From SZUA-309 sp965230005 (lineage in GTDB: Bacteria > Pseudomonadota > Gammaproteobacteria > Pseudomonadales > Azotimanducaceae): 64,000 nt of DNA. This document shows positions 17,323 to 25,544 of the stretch, piece by piece. How positions within the stretch are numbered: the first letter of the stretch is position 1; each line of letters opens with the position of its first letter. The stretch is taken from positions 5,460,037 to 5,524,036 of the forward strand of contig OZ245934.1 in assembly GCA_965230005.1 (NCBI GenBank). The letters are read 5' to 3'. The translations under genes and the position numbers were made by a program. The notes below the pieces were generated by a model. That model saw nothing but the letters and a program-made list of their open reading frames with translations. It was not told where the DNA came from and did not search any database.

Positions 17323-19734
17323 GTGAGCGGTCTCCGATCGAAGCACAACGAAGCGGCCAACCTCGTGCAGCAGATGACGCTGGAGGAGAAAACGAGTTTT
17401 CTCTCCGGGCGCTCCTTCTGGTACCTGCAGCCCCTCGATCGCCTGGATATCCCGTCGGTCATGGTGACGGACGGCCCCCACGGACTCAGAAAGCAGGCCA
17501 AGGCGGCAGACCACGTTGGCCTGAACGTCAGCGTGCCGGCCACCTGTTTCCCCACGGCCTCGGCGCTGGCGAGTTCCTGGGATGTCGGACTGCTGGAGGA
17601 AGTCGGTGAAGCGCTGGGTCGGGAGTCGGCGGCAGAAAACGTCATCGTGCTGCTCGGACCGGGGATCAATCTGAAGCGACACCCGCTCTGCGGCAGAAAC
17701 TTCGAGTACTTCTCCGAAGACCCGCTGCTGACCGGTGAGCTGGCCGCTGCATTTATCTCCGGCGTTCAGTCTCAGGGTGTCGGAACGAGCCTCAAGCACT
17801 ATGCCGTGAACAATCAGGAACACGGTCGTATGTACATGGATGCGATCGTCGATGAGCGGACGCTGCGTGAGCTCTACTTGCGGGGATTCGAGATCGCCGT
17901 CACCAGATCCCAGCCCTGGACCGTCATGTGCGCCTACAATCGCGTCAACGGCACCTACTGCGGCGAACACGATTGGCTGCTGAATCAGGTGCTGCGCGAT
18001 CAATGGGGTTTCGAGGGACTGGTCGTTTCGGATTGGGGTGCCACCAACGACCGCGTCGCCGGTATTGCCGGCGGCCTCGATCTCGAGATGCCCGCAAGCG
18101 GCGGGACGAACGACCGTCGGGCAGCGGATGCGGTTCGCGAGGGGCGCCTCGACGAAGCCGCCCTCGACCGGGCTGTGGCGAGAAACGTGGCCGTGGCGCT
18201 GCTGGGTGCGGAGCTTGCGGAGCAGGATGTCCAGGTCGATCACGAGGCGCACCACAGTCTCGCGCGGCGGGCTGCGGCGGAGTGTGCGGTGCTGCTGAAG
18301 AACGAGGGGGCGCTATTGCCGTTGCAGGCGTCCGAGCGTCTCGCGGTGATTGGCGCTTTTGCGAAAAAGCCACGCTATCAGGGCACAGGAAGCTCTCAGG
18401 TTCGACCCACACGCCTGGAGTCCGCCTTTGAAGCCATGAGTGAAACGCTCGGCGTCGAGCCGGCCTATGCACCCGGCTACGATCCCAAATCGAGCGAGCC
18501 GGACCAGGCCCTCATCGACGAAGCCGTGACGGTGGCCCGTGAGGCGGAAGTGGTCGTCCTGTTTGCGGGTCTGCCGGGTATCTATGAATCGGAAGGTTTC
18601 GACCGCAGCCATCTGAACATGCCGGAGCAACACGACCGGCTCATTGAGGCCGTCTGTGCGGCCAATGACCGGGTGGTGGTGGTTCTGCAGAACGGCGCAC
18701 CGGTGCTGATGCCCTGGCTCGATGATGTGGAAGCAGTGCTCGAAGCGTACCTGGGCGGTCAGGCCGGTGGGGGTGGCATTGCTGAGCTGATCTTCGGCAG
18801 AGCGAATCCGTCCGGCAAGCTGGCGGAGACTTTTCCTTCGAGCCTTGATGCCGTCGGCTCCAACCGCTGGTTTCCCGGTGAGCATCGGCAGATCCACTAT
18901 CGCGAGGGGCTCTACATCGGCTACCGGCAGCCGGACATCAAACCGCTGTTTCCCTTTGGCTACGGGCTTTCCTACACCACCTTCGCCTATGACCATCTGC
19001 GCCTGCCCGCTGGCGAGGTCGACGTGGCGGATGGCCTGCAACTGGAACTTGAGCTGACGAATACGGGGTCCGTGGCCGGCGCGGAAGTCGTGCAGGTGTA
19101 CGTGGCTGATCCGGAATGCAGCGTCTATCGACCGGAGCGGGAACTCCGGGCTTTCGAGAAAGTGAAGCTGGATCCCGGGGAAACGAAGACCGTCAGTCTG
19201 CAGCTGGATCGGCGGGCCTTCGCTTTCTTCGATGCCGAGGCCGGGGACTGGGTTGTGGAGGCAGGTCGTTTCGAGGTTCAGGTGGGCGCCTCCAGCGCGG
19301 ACATCCGGCTCCAGGGTGCCGTCGAGGTACGCTCCGATGACGAAGTGCGACGTGGCGTCATGACCGGACCTGTCGTCGAGAACGGCCGTCTGGTCGTCAG
19401 CGACGAGTGTTTTGCCGCGATGCTCAGGCGTCCCGTGCCCGCGCCGGAACGGAGTCGGCCCTTTCACATGAACTCGTCCGTAAACGAGGTGGGTGAAAGC
19501 TGGCTCGGCGCCCGCTTCCGCGAGAAGACCATTGCGGCCTTCCGCGAGCAGATGGGCGGGGCCAGCAACGATGAGGTGTTGAACAAGATGTTCGAGACCA
19601 TGGCGGGGGAAATGCCCCTGCGTGGTCTGGCCATGTTCAGCGGTGGCCGTCTGAAACACAGTCAGCTGGAACTGCTGGTTGCGCTCCTGAACTGGCAGCT
19701 CCTGAAGGCCCTCAAGCTCACCCTGAAACGCTGA
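17323..19734 (+). CDS. Glycoside hydrolase family 3 beta-glycosidase
   Basis: An 803-residue GH3 enzyme with a GTG start (17323). The (beta/alpha)8 domain has KHYAVNNQE and the nucleophile D237 in VVSDWGA; the second domain has YESEGFDRSHLNMP; a fibronectin III-like domain (LTNTGSVAGAEVVQVYV) follows near residue 570. A further ~130 residues of less usual C-terminus follow. No signal peptide is visible, so it should act in the cytoplasm on imported glycosides. It sits alone 66 bp after the CoA ligase and may cleave sugar from plant- or terpenoid-derived glycosides. Confidence 0.9.
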   Translation: MSGLRSKHNEAANLVQQMTLEEKTSFLSGRSFWYLQPLDRLDIPSVMVTDGPHGLRKQAKAADHVGLNVSVPATCFPTASALASSWDVGLLEEVGEALGRESAAENVIVLLGPGINLKRHPLCGRNFEYFSEDPLLTGELAAAFISGVQSQGVGTSLKHYAVNNQEHGRMYMDAIVDERTLRELYLRGFEIAVTRSQPWTVMCAYNRVNGTYCGEHDWLLNQVLRDQWGFEGLVVSDWGATNDRVAGIAGGLDLEMPASGGTNDRRAADAVREGRLDEAALDRAVARNVAVALLGAELAEQDVQVDHEAHHSLARRAAAECAVLLKNEGALLPLQASERLAVIGAFAKKPRYQGTGSSQVRPTRLESAFEAMSETLGVEPAYAPGYDPKSSEPDQALIDEAVTVAREAEVVVLFAGLPGIYESEGFDRSHLNMPEQHDRLIEAVCAANDRVVVVLQNGAPVLMPWLDDVEAVLEAYLGGQAGGGGIAELIFGRANPSGKLAETFPSSLDAVGSNRWFPGEHRQIHYREGLYIGYRQPDIKPLFPFGYGLSYTTFAYDHLRLPAGEVDVADGLQLELELTNTGSVAGAEVVQVYVADPECSVYRPERELRAFEKVKLDPGETKTVSLQLDRRAFAFFDAEAGDWVVEAGRFEVQVGASSADIRLQGAVEVRSDDEVRRGVMTGPVVENGRLVVSDECFAAMLRRPVPAPERSRPFHMNSSVNEVGESWLGARFREKTIAAFREQMGGASNDEVLNKMFETMAGEMPLRGLAMFSGGRLKHSQLELLVALLNWQLLKALKLTLKR

Positions 19735-19763
19735 GCTGCGGTATATTCGATCTCTTCGGCCGG

Positions 19764-19771
19764 AAGGGGAG
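19764..19771 (+). promoter_or_regulatory. Shine-Dalgarno site pointing to an ATC start
   Basis: AAGGGGAG, with GGAG ending seven bases before ATC 19779. No ATG, GTG or TTG occurs in this frame between the previous stop and ATG 19911, which lies 44 codons inside the conserved flavin-enzyme fold. The site therefore supports ATC as the start. Confidence 0.6.
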
Positions 19772-19778
19772 TACTGCC

Positions 19779-20918
19779 ATCAAATTCGGGATTTTCTTCG
19801 AGCTGTCTACGCCGCGGCCTTTTGACCGCGCCGTCGAACGGGCCGTTTATCACAACGCGCTGGAACAGTGCCGGGTCGCCGATGAGCTCGGTTTTGACCA
19901 CGTCTGGGCGGTGGAGCATCACTTCCTTGAGGAGTATTCGCACTGCTCGGCGCCGGAGGTGTTTCTCGCCGCCGTTGCAGGGCAGACGCAGCGGATTCGG
20001 GTGGGTCATGGTGCCGTGGTCTGTGTTCCCGAGATGAATCATCCGGTGCGGGTGGCAGAACGGGCCGCCGCACTCGACATCATTTCCGGCGGTCGTCTGG
20101 AGCTCGGCACCGCGCGGTCCTCCACCTGGACGGAGCTCGGCGGTTTCGAAGTGAACCCGGACGACACGAAGAAGACCTGGGACGAGTTCGTGCGGGTGCT
20201 GCCGAAGATGTGGACGCGGGACGAATTCGAGTGGCAGGGCAAAGCTTTCTCCATGCCGGCGCGCAACGTGCTGCCGAAACCGCTGCAGGATCCGCATCCA
20301 CCGCTCTGGGTGACCGTGACCTCTCCCGGCACGGAACTTGATGCGGCGGAGCGAGGCCTCGGTTGCCTCGGTGTATCTGCCGCCGGCTACGAAGAGCAGG
20401 AGCGGCGCACGAAGGAGTATCACCGGCGCGTGGCGGTCTGCGATCCCGTGGGTGGCATCATCAATGACCAGGTGCACACCATGAACTTCCTCTACTGCCA
20501 TGAGGACTATCGGCAGGCGCGCGATGTGGGCGTGCCGATGGTGACTGCCTTCAATGTCGCCAACAGCCATCTTTTCTGGACTCGCGAAGCCCATCCCACC
20601 CGGGCCTATCAGACCCTGGGTAATGCGGGCGCCGCCATGAAGGGCAAGAAACCACCGGCGGATGACCCCAGCGTGGCCAAGGGACTGCCGGAGGGTGTCG
20701 GTGTCGGGGATCCGGATCATCTCGTCGCAACCATCAAACGCTGGGAGTCCATTGGCGTTACCGGCATCAACTTTCTGTTGAATGCCATGGAGATGATCCC
20801 GCAGGAGCAGGTGCTCGAGAGCCTGCGCCTTTTTGCCCGCGAGGTGATGCCGCAGTTTCGTTCCCCGGAAGAACGCCAGCGCCCCGTGTTCACGCCAGCG
20901 TCCGTGGCGGCAGGCTGA
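19779..20918 (+). CDS. LLM-class flavin-dependent oxidoreductase, apparent ATC start
   Basis: From ATC 19779 the product has 379 residues and begins IKFGIFFELSTPRP, exactly how LLM (bacterial luciferase-like) proteins begin with Met in place of Ile. GFDHVWAVEHHF follows at about 39-50, a strong family signature; starting at ATG 19911 would delete the first beta-strands and helix. These enzymes use FMN or F420 to oxidise aldehydes, alkanes or sulfonates. The stop overlaps the next ATG by one base (TGATG), so genes 19779-22479 form one operon. Confidence 0.8.
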   Translation: MKFGIFFELSTPRPFDRAVERAVYHNALEQCRVADELGFDHVWAVEHHFLEEYSHCSAPEVFLAAVAGQTQRIRVGHGAVVCVPEMNHPVRVAERAAALDIISGGRLELGTARSSTWTELGGFEVNPDDTKKTWDEFVRVLPKMWTRDEFEWQGKAFSMPARNVLPKPLQDPHPPLWVTVTSPGTELDAAERGLGCLGVSAAGYEEQERRTKEYHRRVAVCDPVGGIINDQVHTMNFLYCHEDYRQARDVGVPMVTAFNVANSHLFWTREAHPTRAYQTLGNAGAAMKGKKPPADDPSVAKGLPEGVGVGDPDHLVATIKRWESIGVTGINFLLNAMEMIPQEQVLESLRLFAREVMPQFRSPEERQRPVFTPASVAAG

Positions 20919-21661
20919 TGCTGACAGGAACGGCGGACATAGCCGCCCTGGCAGAAGGAGCGCCGGAAGTGCCGGTCTTTCATCCGGATCCCATCAGCTT
21001 CGAGGACGCGGTGTGTTTTCAGCTCACTGCCGAGATGAAGAACAGCGCGCGGGAGTCGCAGCTGCCGCCAGGCCTGCACCCGACCATTCCAGCTGCGCTG
21101 TCTCTTCAGGTCTTCGAGGTAGGCAACTCGCCCTGGGGCCATTTTCGTCTTGCAACGCTGCGCATCTCCTGTCGCAGCGGTGTCCGTGCCCGTGGCTTCA
21201 CCAGGGCCGGGATCGTGGACAGCGAGGCGGCCTGCGCTGGACTTCGCAGCCAGCTCGGCTATCCCCTCCGGCCAGGCTCCGTTGCGTTCCGGCACGGCTA
21301 CGATGGCGTGTCCATCCGCGTGGCGGAAAGTGACGGCGCTGCCCCGATCCTCGCCATTGAAGCCATCGATCCGGAGCCCATGGCACTGGACGACATCCAG
21401 TACACGGGCACGCTCAACCTCGCGCACACGACCAAAGGTCTGCGCCTCATGCAGGTGGAAATGAGCGCAGCTTCCACGCGCGTGGAGCGCCTTACGGCTC
21501 GCCTCGAAAGCTTCGATGGCGCTGCCTGGGGAGACCCGTTGCTCGTCCCGACCCGGTTGATCGCCGCGTCGGTGGCGAATCTTCGAGCGGAGTTTCCGCC
21601 CGTGCGTTTCGTCTGCCTGCCGGACGAACTCGCCTTTACCGGCACGGAAGCCGTCGCGTGA
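20918..21661 (+). CDS. Acetoacetate decarboxylase-like protein
   Basis: A 247-residue protein whose strand pattern and motifs (LPPGLHPTIPAALSLQVFEVGNSPWG and the later RAGIVDSEAA) resemble the acetoacetate decarboxylase family. The family Schiff-base lysine is not evident by eye, so it may be a non-decarboxylating member. It overlaps both neighbours (1 nt with the LLM gene and GTGA with the SDR), which means it belongs to their pathway; a beta-keto acid or related intermediate is a reasonable guess. Confidence 0.55.
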   Translation: MLTGTADIAALAEGAPEVPVFHPDPISFEDAVCFQLTAEMKNSARESQLPPGLHPTIPAALSLQVFEVGNSPWGHFRLATLRISCRSGVRARGFTRAGIVDSEAACAGLRSQLGYPLRPGSVAFRHGYDGVSIRVAESDGAAPILAIEAIDPEPMALDDIQYTGTLNLAHTTKGLRLMQVEMSAASTRVERLTARLESFDGAAWGDPLLVPTRLIAASVANLRAEFPPVRFVCLPDELAFTGTEAVA

Positions 21662-22479
21662 AGCTTGAGGGTCGGGTCGCCATCGTGACCGGCGGCGGAC
21701 GCGGCGTTGGTGCTGCCACGGCGCGACTGCTGGCCGCCGATGGTGCGCGCGTGGTAGTCAACGATCTTGATCCGGAAGTGGCTGAGAAGAGCGCTCAAGA
21801 GATTCGCGAGGGTGGGGGCAACGCCATTGCCTGCGCCGGTGACGTTACCGCGAGCGAGTTCCCGGAACAGCTGATCGCCAGCACGCTGGACACCTTTGGT
21901 GGCATCGACATCATCGTCAACAACGCGGGCTACATCTGGAACGGGGCCATGCACAACCACAGCGACGAGCAGTGGCAGGCGATGCTCGACGTGCATGCCA
22001 CGGCGCCCTTCAGGATTCTGCGCGCGGTCGCGCCCTGGCTGAAGGCCCGGGCCCGGGAAGAGATCGAAGCCGACGGCGTGGCCCGATGCCGGAAGGTGGT
22101 GAACGTTTCTTCCGTATCCGGCACGACCGGTGCTGCAACGCAGATTGCCTACTCGGCGGGAAAGGCGGCCGTTGTCGGCATCACCAAAACCCTGGCCAAG
22201 GAGTGGGGGCGCTACAACGTCACCGTGAACTGTGTTGCCTTCGGCCACATCGAAACCCGACTCACCCAGCCCTATGACGATGCGCCGCCGACCATCGACG
22301 TTGCCGGCCGGAGCCACCGGGTAGGACTTACACAGGATCAGATTGCGGGTGTGCAACGTGCGGCAGCGCTGGGTCGCAGCGGTCGCCCGGAGGATGGGGC
22401 CGGCGCCATTTATCTCTTCTGCATTCCAGAGTCTGATTACGTGACCGGCGAGGTGCTCACCTGCGCCGGGGGAAGCTGA
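21658..22479 (+). CDS. Short-chain dehydrogenase/reductase
   Basis: A classical SDR of 273 residues from GTG 21658, which overlaps the preceding stop as GTGA. TGGGRGVG is at 11-18, NNAG at 88-91, Ser near 151 in NVSSVSG, and Y165-x-x-x-K169 in YSAGK. The insert (KARAREEIEADGVARCRK, about 129-146) is typical of SDRs close to HSD17B4-like 3-hydroxyacyl-CoA dehydrogenases. It is probably cytoplasmic and part of the LLM operon. Its last 23 bp overlap the 3' end of the convergent gene at 22457. Confidence 0.85.
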   Translation: MKLEGRVAIVTGGGRGVGAATARLLAADGARVVVNDLDPEVAEKSAQEIREGGGNAIACAGDVTASEFPEQLIASTLDTFGGIDIIVNNAGYIWNGAMHNHSDEQWQAMLDVHATAPFRILRAVAPWLKARAREEIEADGVARCRKVVNVSSVSGTTGAATQIAYSAGKAAVVGITKTLAKEWGRYNVTVNCVAFGHIETRLTQPYDDAPPTIDVAGRSHRVGLTQDQIAGVQRAAALGRSGRPEDGAGAIYLFCIPESDYVTGEVLTCAGGS

Positions 22480-23548
22480 CCCGCACCCCCACGTCATCGC
22501 CAGCAAGCGCCTCGGCCGTGGAATCGCGGCGCCGGTTCGGGCCGAAGGAATAGACGAAGATCACGGCATCCTGACGGTCAGCGGAACACCGATGACGCAG
22601 CCAGTACGGCTGATTCCAGGGGTCCAGGTAGTAAGTGCGCCGCGTGGATTCCACCTGCTCGAGCGCGTGGAAAGCGCTGCCTTCCGGTCGGCCGCCGTAG
22701 TCCCGGGTAAAGGTGTAGAAGCGCTTGTGAATGCCGCAGCGTGAACGGAAGTGGCGCCGTCTGAGGTCGTCTGCCAGCGCTTCCACTTCGAGTCTGGCCT
22801 GCTCCAGATCGCCTTTCTGTCCTGCGCGGTTGAGCACGTAGGGTGTGACGAGCGCGAAAGCCAGGGCCAGGGTGACGGCGACCGCCTCTGTCCGCCAGCT
22901 TGTGCCTTGGCCGTATCCTGCCGCGGTAACGAGTAACCCCAGCCCCAGACCGAGTTCCACCCACTCCCCCGCGTAGGGCCAGGGGTAGGCGATGTAGACC
23001 GCAATCAGCGCGATGAAGCCCGGGATGATCCACAGGCTCGGAATGGGAATGCGCTGTGCCAGCCAGGGGCCGAGGCCGGGCAGGTAGCGACTGATTGGAA
23101 ACAGGATGCCAAAGCCGGCAAGCAGGGCGAGCAGCACACCCTGGCGCACCGCATCGGCGGCAAGGTTATGCACGTTGAGTTCCTGCTGGAAGTTGTCAGC
23201 GAGGAAGGCTTCCGGCGGTTGATAGCCGAACACCCGTTGCCCCCAGCTGATTTCTTCTCCGGCGATGAGGGCGCAGCCGAGCGCGAAGAGCACCAGGTAG
23301 AGAGACAGCCATGGCTGTTTACTGCGTCCTGCCGCAAGGAGTGCCCTCACGGCCAGTAAAGCCGCACCGGCGAAGGCAAAAAACGACAGCCATTCGACGG
23401 GACCGTCCTCCTGGCTGAGTTGTTCGAAGCTTACGGGTGCAAAGCCGTTCAGCGCGGCCGCGGCCGTCAGCGAGACGAGTAAAAGGATGGACGTCAGGGC
23501 GCTGTTGCCGCTTCGCGGATCGCTGTCGAAGGATGCTGCTGTGCGCAT
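22457..23548 (-). CDS. Polytopic membrane protein with GspG-like C-terminal domain
   Basis: From ATG 23548 (363 residues; an upstream frame extension lacks a plausible start). About seven to eight hydrophobic segments span residues 18-238, with a conserved GEEISWGQR motif (97-105) and N-Q-Q-E-L-N-V-H-N-L near 119-129. The last hydrophobic helix leads into GDLEQARLEVEALADDL and ends with YYLDPWNQPY (306-315), VYSFGPN (332-338) and DDVG (351-354), the order seen in the pseudopilin GspG (DPW, S-x-G-P-D, DD). It lies alone, opposite to its neighbours. Function unknown. Confidence 0.6.
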   Translation of the reverse strand: MRTAASFDSDPRSGNSALTSILLLVSLTAAAALNGFAPVSFEQLSQEDGPVEWLSFFAFAGAALLAVRALLAAGRSKQPWLSLYLVLFALGCALIAGEEISWGQRVFGYQPPEAFLADNFQQELNVHNLAADAVRQGVLLALLAGFGILFPISRYLPGLGPWLAQRIPIPSLWIIPGFIALIAVYIAYPWPYAGEWVELGLGLGLLVTAAGYGQGTSWRTEAVAVTLALAFALVTPYVLNRAGQKGDLEQARLEVEALADDLRRRHFRSRCGIHKRFYTFTRDYGGRPEGSAFHALEQVESTRRTYYLDPWNQPYWLRHRCSADRQDAVIFVYSFGPNRRRDSTAEALAGDDVGVRVSFPRRR

Positions 23549-23706
23549 CGGGTGATTGTAACCGCGCCGGCGCCTCACGGTGTCTGCCGGGGGGGGCGAA
23601 GCGGCGGCGGAGTGAAAGTTACAGTTTCGTGACTTTGGCGAACGCCAGCTGTGACGGGGCCTGCGGCGATTTGAGGGCCAGTTGCTCGCCACCCCGCGTC
23701 ACACAA

Positions 23707-23746
23707 GCGTCATAGTCCCATCACCCCACTGTCATATTGCGTCCAT
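23707..23746 (+). promoter_or_regulatory. Possible tandem PhoB box
   Basis: Four 7-base units with exact 4-base spacers: GCGTCAT (23707), CCATCAC (23718), CTGTCAT (23729) and CGTCCAT (23740). The PhoB consensus is CTGTCAT-N4-CTGTCAT; the third unit is perfect, the others match 4-5 of 7. The 11-bp period and place, 90 bp before the lipoprotein gene, fit a Pho-regulated promoter. It is a by-eye match, not a scored one. Confidence 0.45.
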
Positions 23747-23836
23747 AGCATGCGCTCGCATTAGGCAGGCCCGTCGGCATGCCTGTTTCGGTTATCACAC
23801 AGTCTAAAAATCGACAATCCCCGGGGGATAAGATCT

Positions 23837-25510
23837 ATGTTCCTTAAGAAAGTGCTGTTTGCGGGCGCGGCTATGCTGTTGCTGGCGGCCTGTGAAGGTG
23901 GCGACGTCAACATCAACGCCAACGACAACTCCGTAAACACCGATAACTCGGTCAGCGGCGGCGGCGGTTCCAACAATCCTTGCGCTCAGTATACGGACCC
24001 GGCCACGCAGAACGTCGTCCAGGGTTCCTTCGACGGTAACAACTGCACTTACGACTCGAACTTCGTTGGCGCAGGTAACCCACTCACCGTCGATCTGACC
24101 ATTCCCTTCATCTCCGGGGTGCACATTTTCCAGGATTCGCTGTTTGTCGGCGAAAACTGTGAAGACAACACGGATTGCGGTGGCGCACCGCCGCAAGCGC
24201 CGAACACGCCCCAGCCGGGTGGTGGCCTGGCCGAAGGGGCGGTGCTGACCATTCAGGCAGGGGCTCAGCTCGCCTGGACCCAGTCGTCCGACTATCTGCT
24301 CGTGAACCGTGGCTCGCAGATCATCGCCGAGGGCAGCCCGACGGCGCCGATCATCTTCTCTTCCTTCACGGATCTGGTGACTGGCACCGCTGACCTCGAA
24401 GCCGTTGCGCAGTGGGGCGGCATGGTCATCAACGGCAACGGTCGCACCAACAAGTGTACGCAGGTTCAGGCAGACGCCCTGGACTGCCACATCACCTCGG
24501 AAGGGCAGCCTTCCCAGTTTGGTGGCAACAACAACGACGAGAGCTCCGGCATCCTGCGCTATATCCAGGTCAAGCACACCGGCTTCGAAGTCGTTGACGG
24601 CGATGAGCTGAATGGCATTACCTTCAACGCCGTCGGTCGCGGCACGGTCGTCGAGAACGTTCAGGCCTATTCCACCTCCGATGACGGTCTCGAGTTCTTC
24701 GGCGGTGCGGTGAACGTTACGAATTTCGTTGGCCTGTATATCAACGACGACTCCCTCGACTATGCGGATGGTTACGTTGGCACGATCACCAACGCCCTCA
24801 TCATCCATGGTCTGAACACCGGTAACCGCTGCATCGAAGCGGACAACCAGGGATCTTCCGGCGACTGGGACGCTGAGCCGCGTGCTGCAGGCACCGTCAA
24901 CAACATGACCTGCATCATTTCCGCTCAGGATGGCAGCATCCGCGGTGACTCCGAAGGCCCGCTGCTGCGTCGTGGTGCCGCGACGGTTATGAACAACAGC
25001 GTCATTATCGACGCCTACGCTCGAGTGCTTCAGAGCCGCGATGGCAACGAGTGTTCCGAGTTGAACAACCAGCCGACTTACGAGCAGGCCATCGCGAACA
25101 CGCTGACTGCTTTCAGCAGCACCATCAACGCCTGTCAGAACCCGGCGCAGGACGATGCTGACGTACCGGCCGTTATCCCCGGTTTCGGTGCCTCCTTCAC
25201 CGACTTTGCGGATTGGTGGCTGAACGCGGGTAACAACAGTGACAACGTCGTCATCACCGCTTCGGACAGCCCCAACCTGGTCGTCCTCAACGGCATCTAC
25301 ACCGCCCCGGCCTTTGCCGATGACGCCGGTGTTGCCTTCACGGTAACGCCTGTAGCCGTACCTGACGGTGCAACCAATGCCGATGGCGACCCGATCATCG
25401 GTGCTGTATCTGCCGACAACGACTGGACGGCCGGCTGGACCTTCGGTCTGGTGGACTCCGCAAACGGTGGCCGTCTCTGGTTCAACCCTTCCACCGGTGC
25501 TGCACCGTAA
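23837..25510 (+). CDS. Surface-type lipoprotein, predicted beta-helix, TonB-receptor partner
   Basis: A 557-residue lipoprotein. Signal peptide MFLKKVLFAGAAMLLLAAC gives a lipobox LLAAC with acylated Cys19; the following Glu-Gly-Gly does not show the Asp+2 inner-membrane retention signal, so the outer membrane is likely. A low-complexity N/D/S linker follows. The body has repeated short strands and N/G turns (YIQVKHTGFEVV, FNAVGRGTVVENV, TNFVGLYINDDS), suggesting a right-handed beta-helix. Proteins of this type are usually encoded beside TonB-dependent receptors, as here (35 bp upstream). It may capture the ligand for the receptor. Confidence 0.75.
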   Translation: MFLKKVLFAGAAMLLLAACEGGDVNINANDNSVNTDNSVSGGGGSNNPCAQYTDPATQNVVQGSFDGNNCTYDSNFVGAGNPLTVDLTIPFISGVHIFQDSLFVGENCEDNTDCGGAPPQAPNTPQPGGGLAEGAVLTIQAGAQLAWTQSSDYLLVNRGSQIIAEGSPTAPIIFSSFTDLVTGTADLEAVAQWGGMVINGNGRTNKCTQVQADALDCHITSEGQPSQFGGNNNDESSGILRYIQVKHTGFEVVDGDELNGITFNAVGRGTVVENVQAYSTSDDGLEFFGGAVNVTNFVGLYINDDSLDYADGYVGTITNALIIHGLNTGNRCIEADNQGSSGDWDAEPRAAGTVNNMTCIISAQDGSIRGDSEGPLLRRGAATVMNNSVIIDAYARVLQSRDGNECSELNNQPTYEQAIANTLTAFSSTINACQNPAQDDADVPAVIPGFGASFTDFADWWLNAGNNSDNVVITASDSPNLVVLNGIYTAPAFADDAGVAFTVTPVAVPDGATNADGDPIIGAVSADNDWTAGWTFGLVDSANGGRLWFNPSTGAAP

Positions 25511-25544
25511 GGAATCCGTTGAACCAACCTGATCGAGGACACGC

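Noticed and set aside
23549..23836. Small gene or terminator hairpin in the 288-bp gap before the lipoprotein gene
   Set aside because: The AGGCA/TGCCT pairing near 23764 is only five pairs and no coding frame has support; the Pho-box candidate is the only signal kept.
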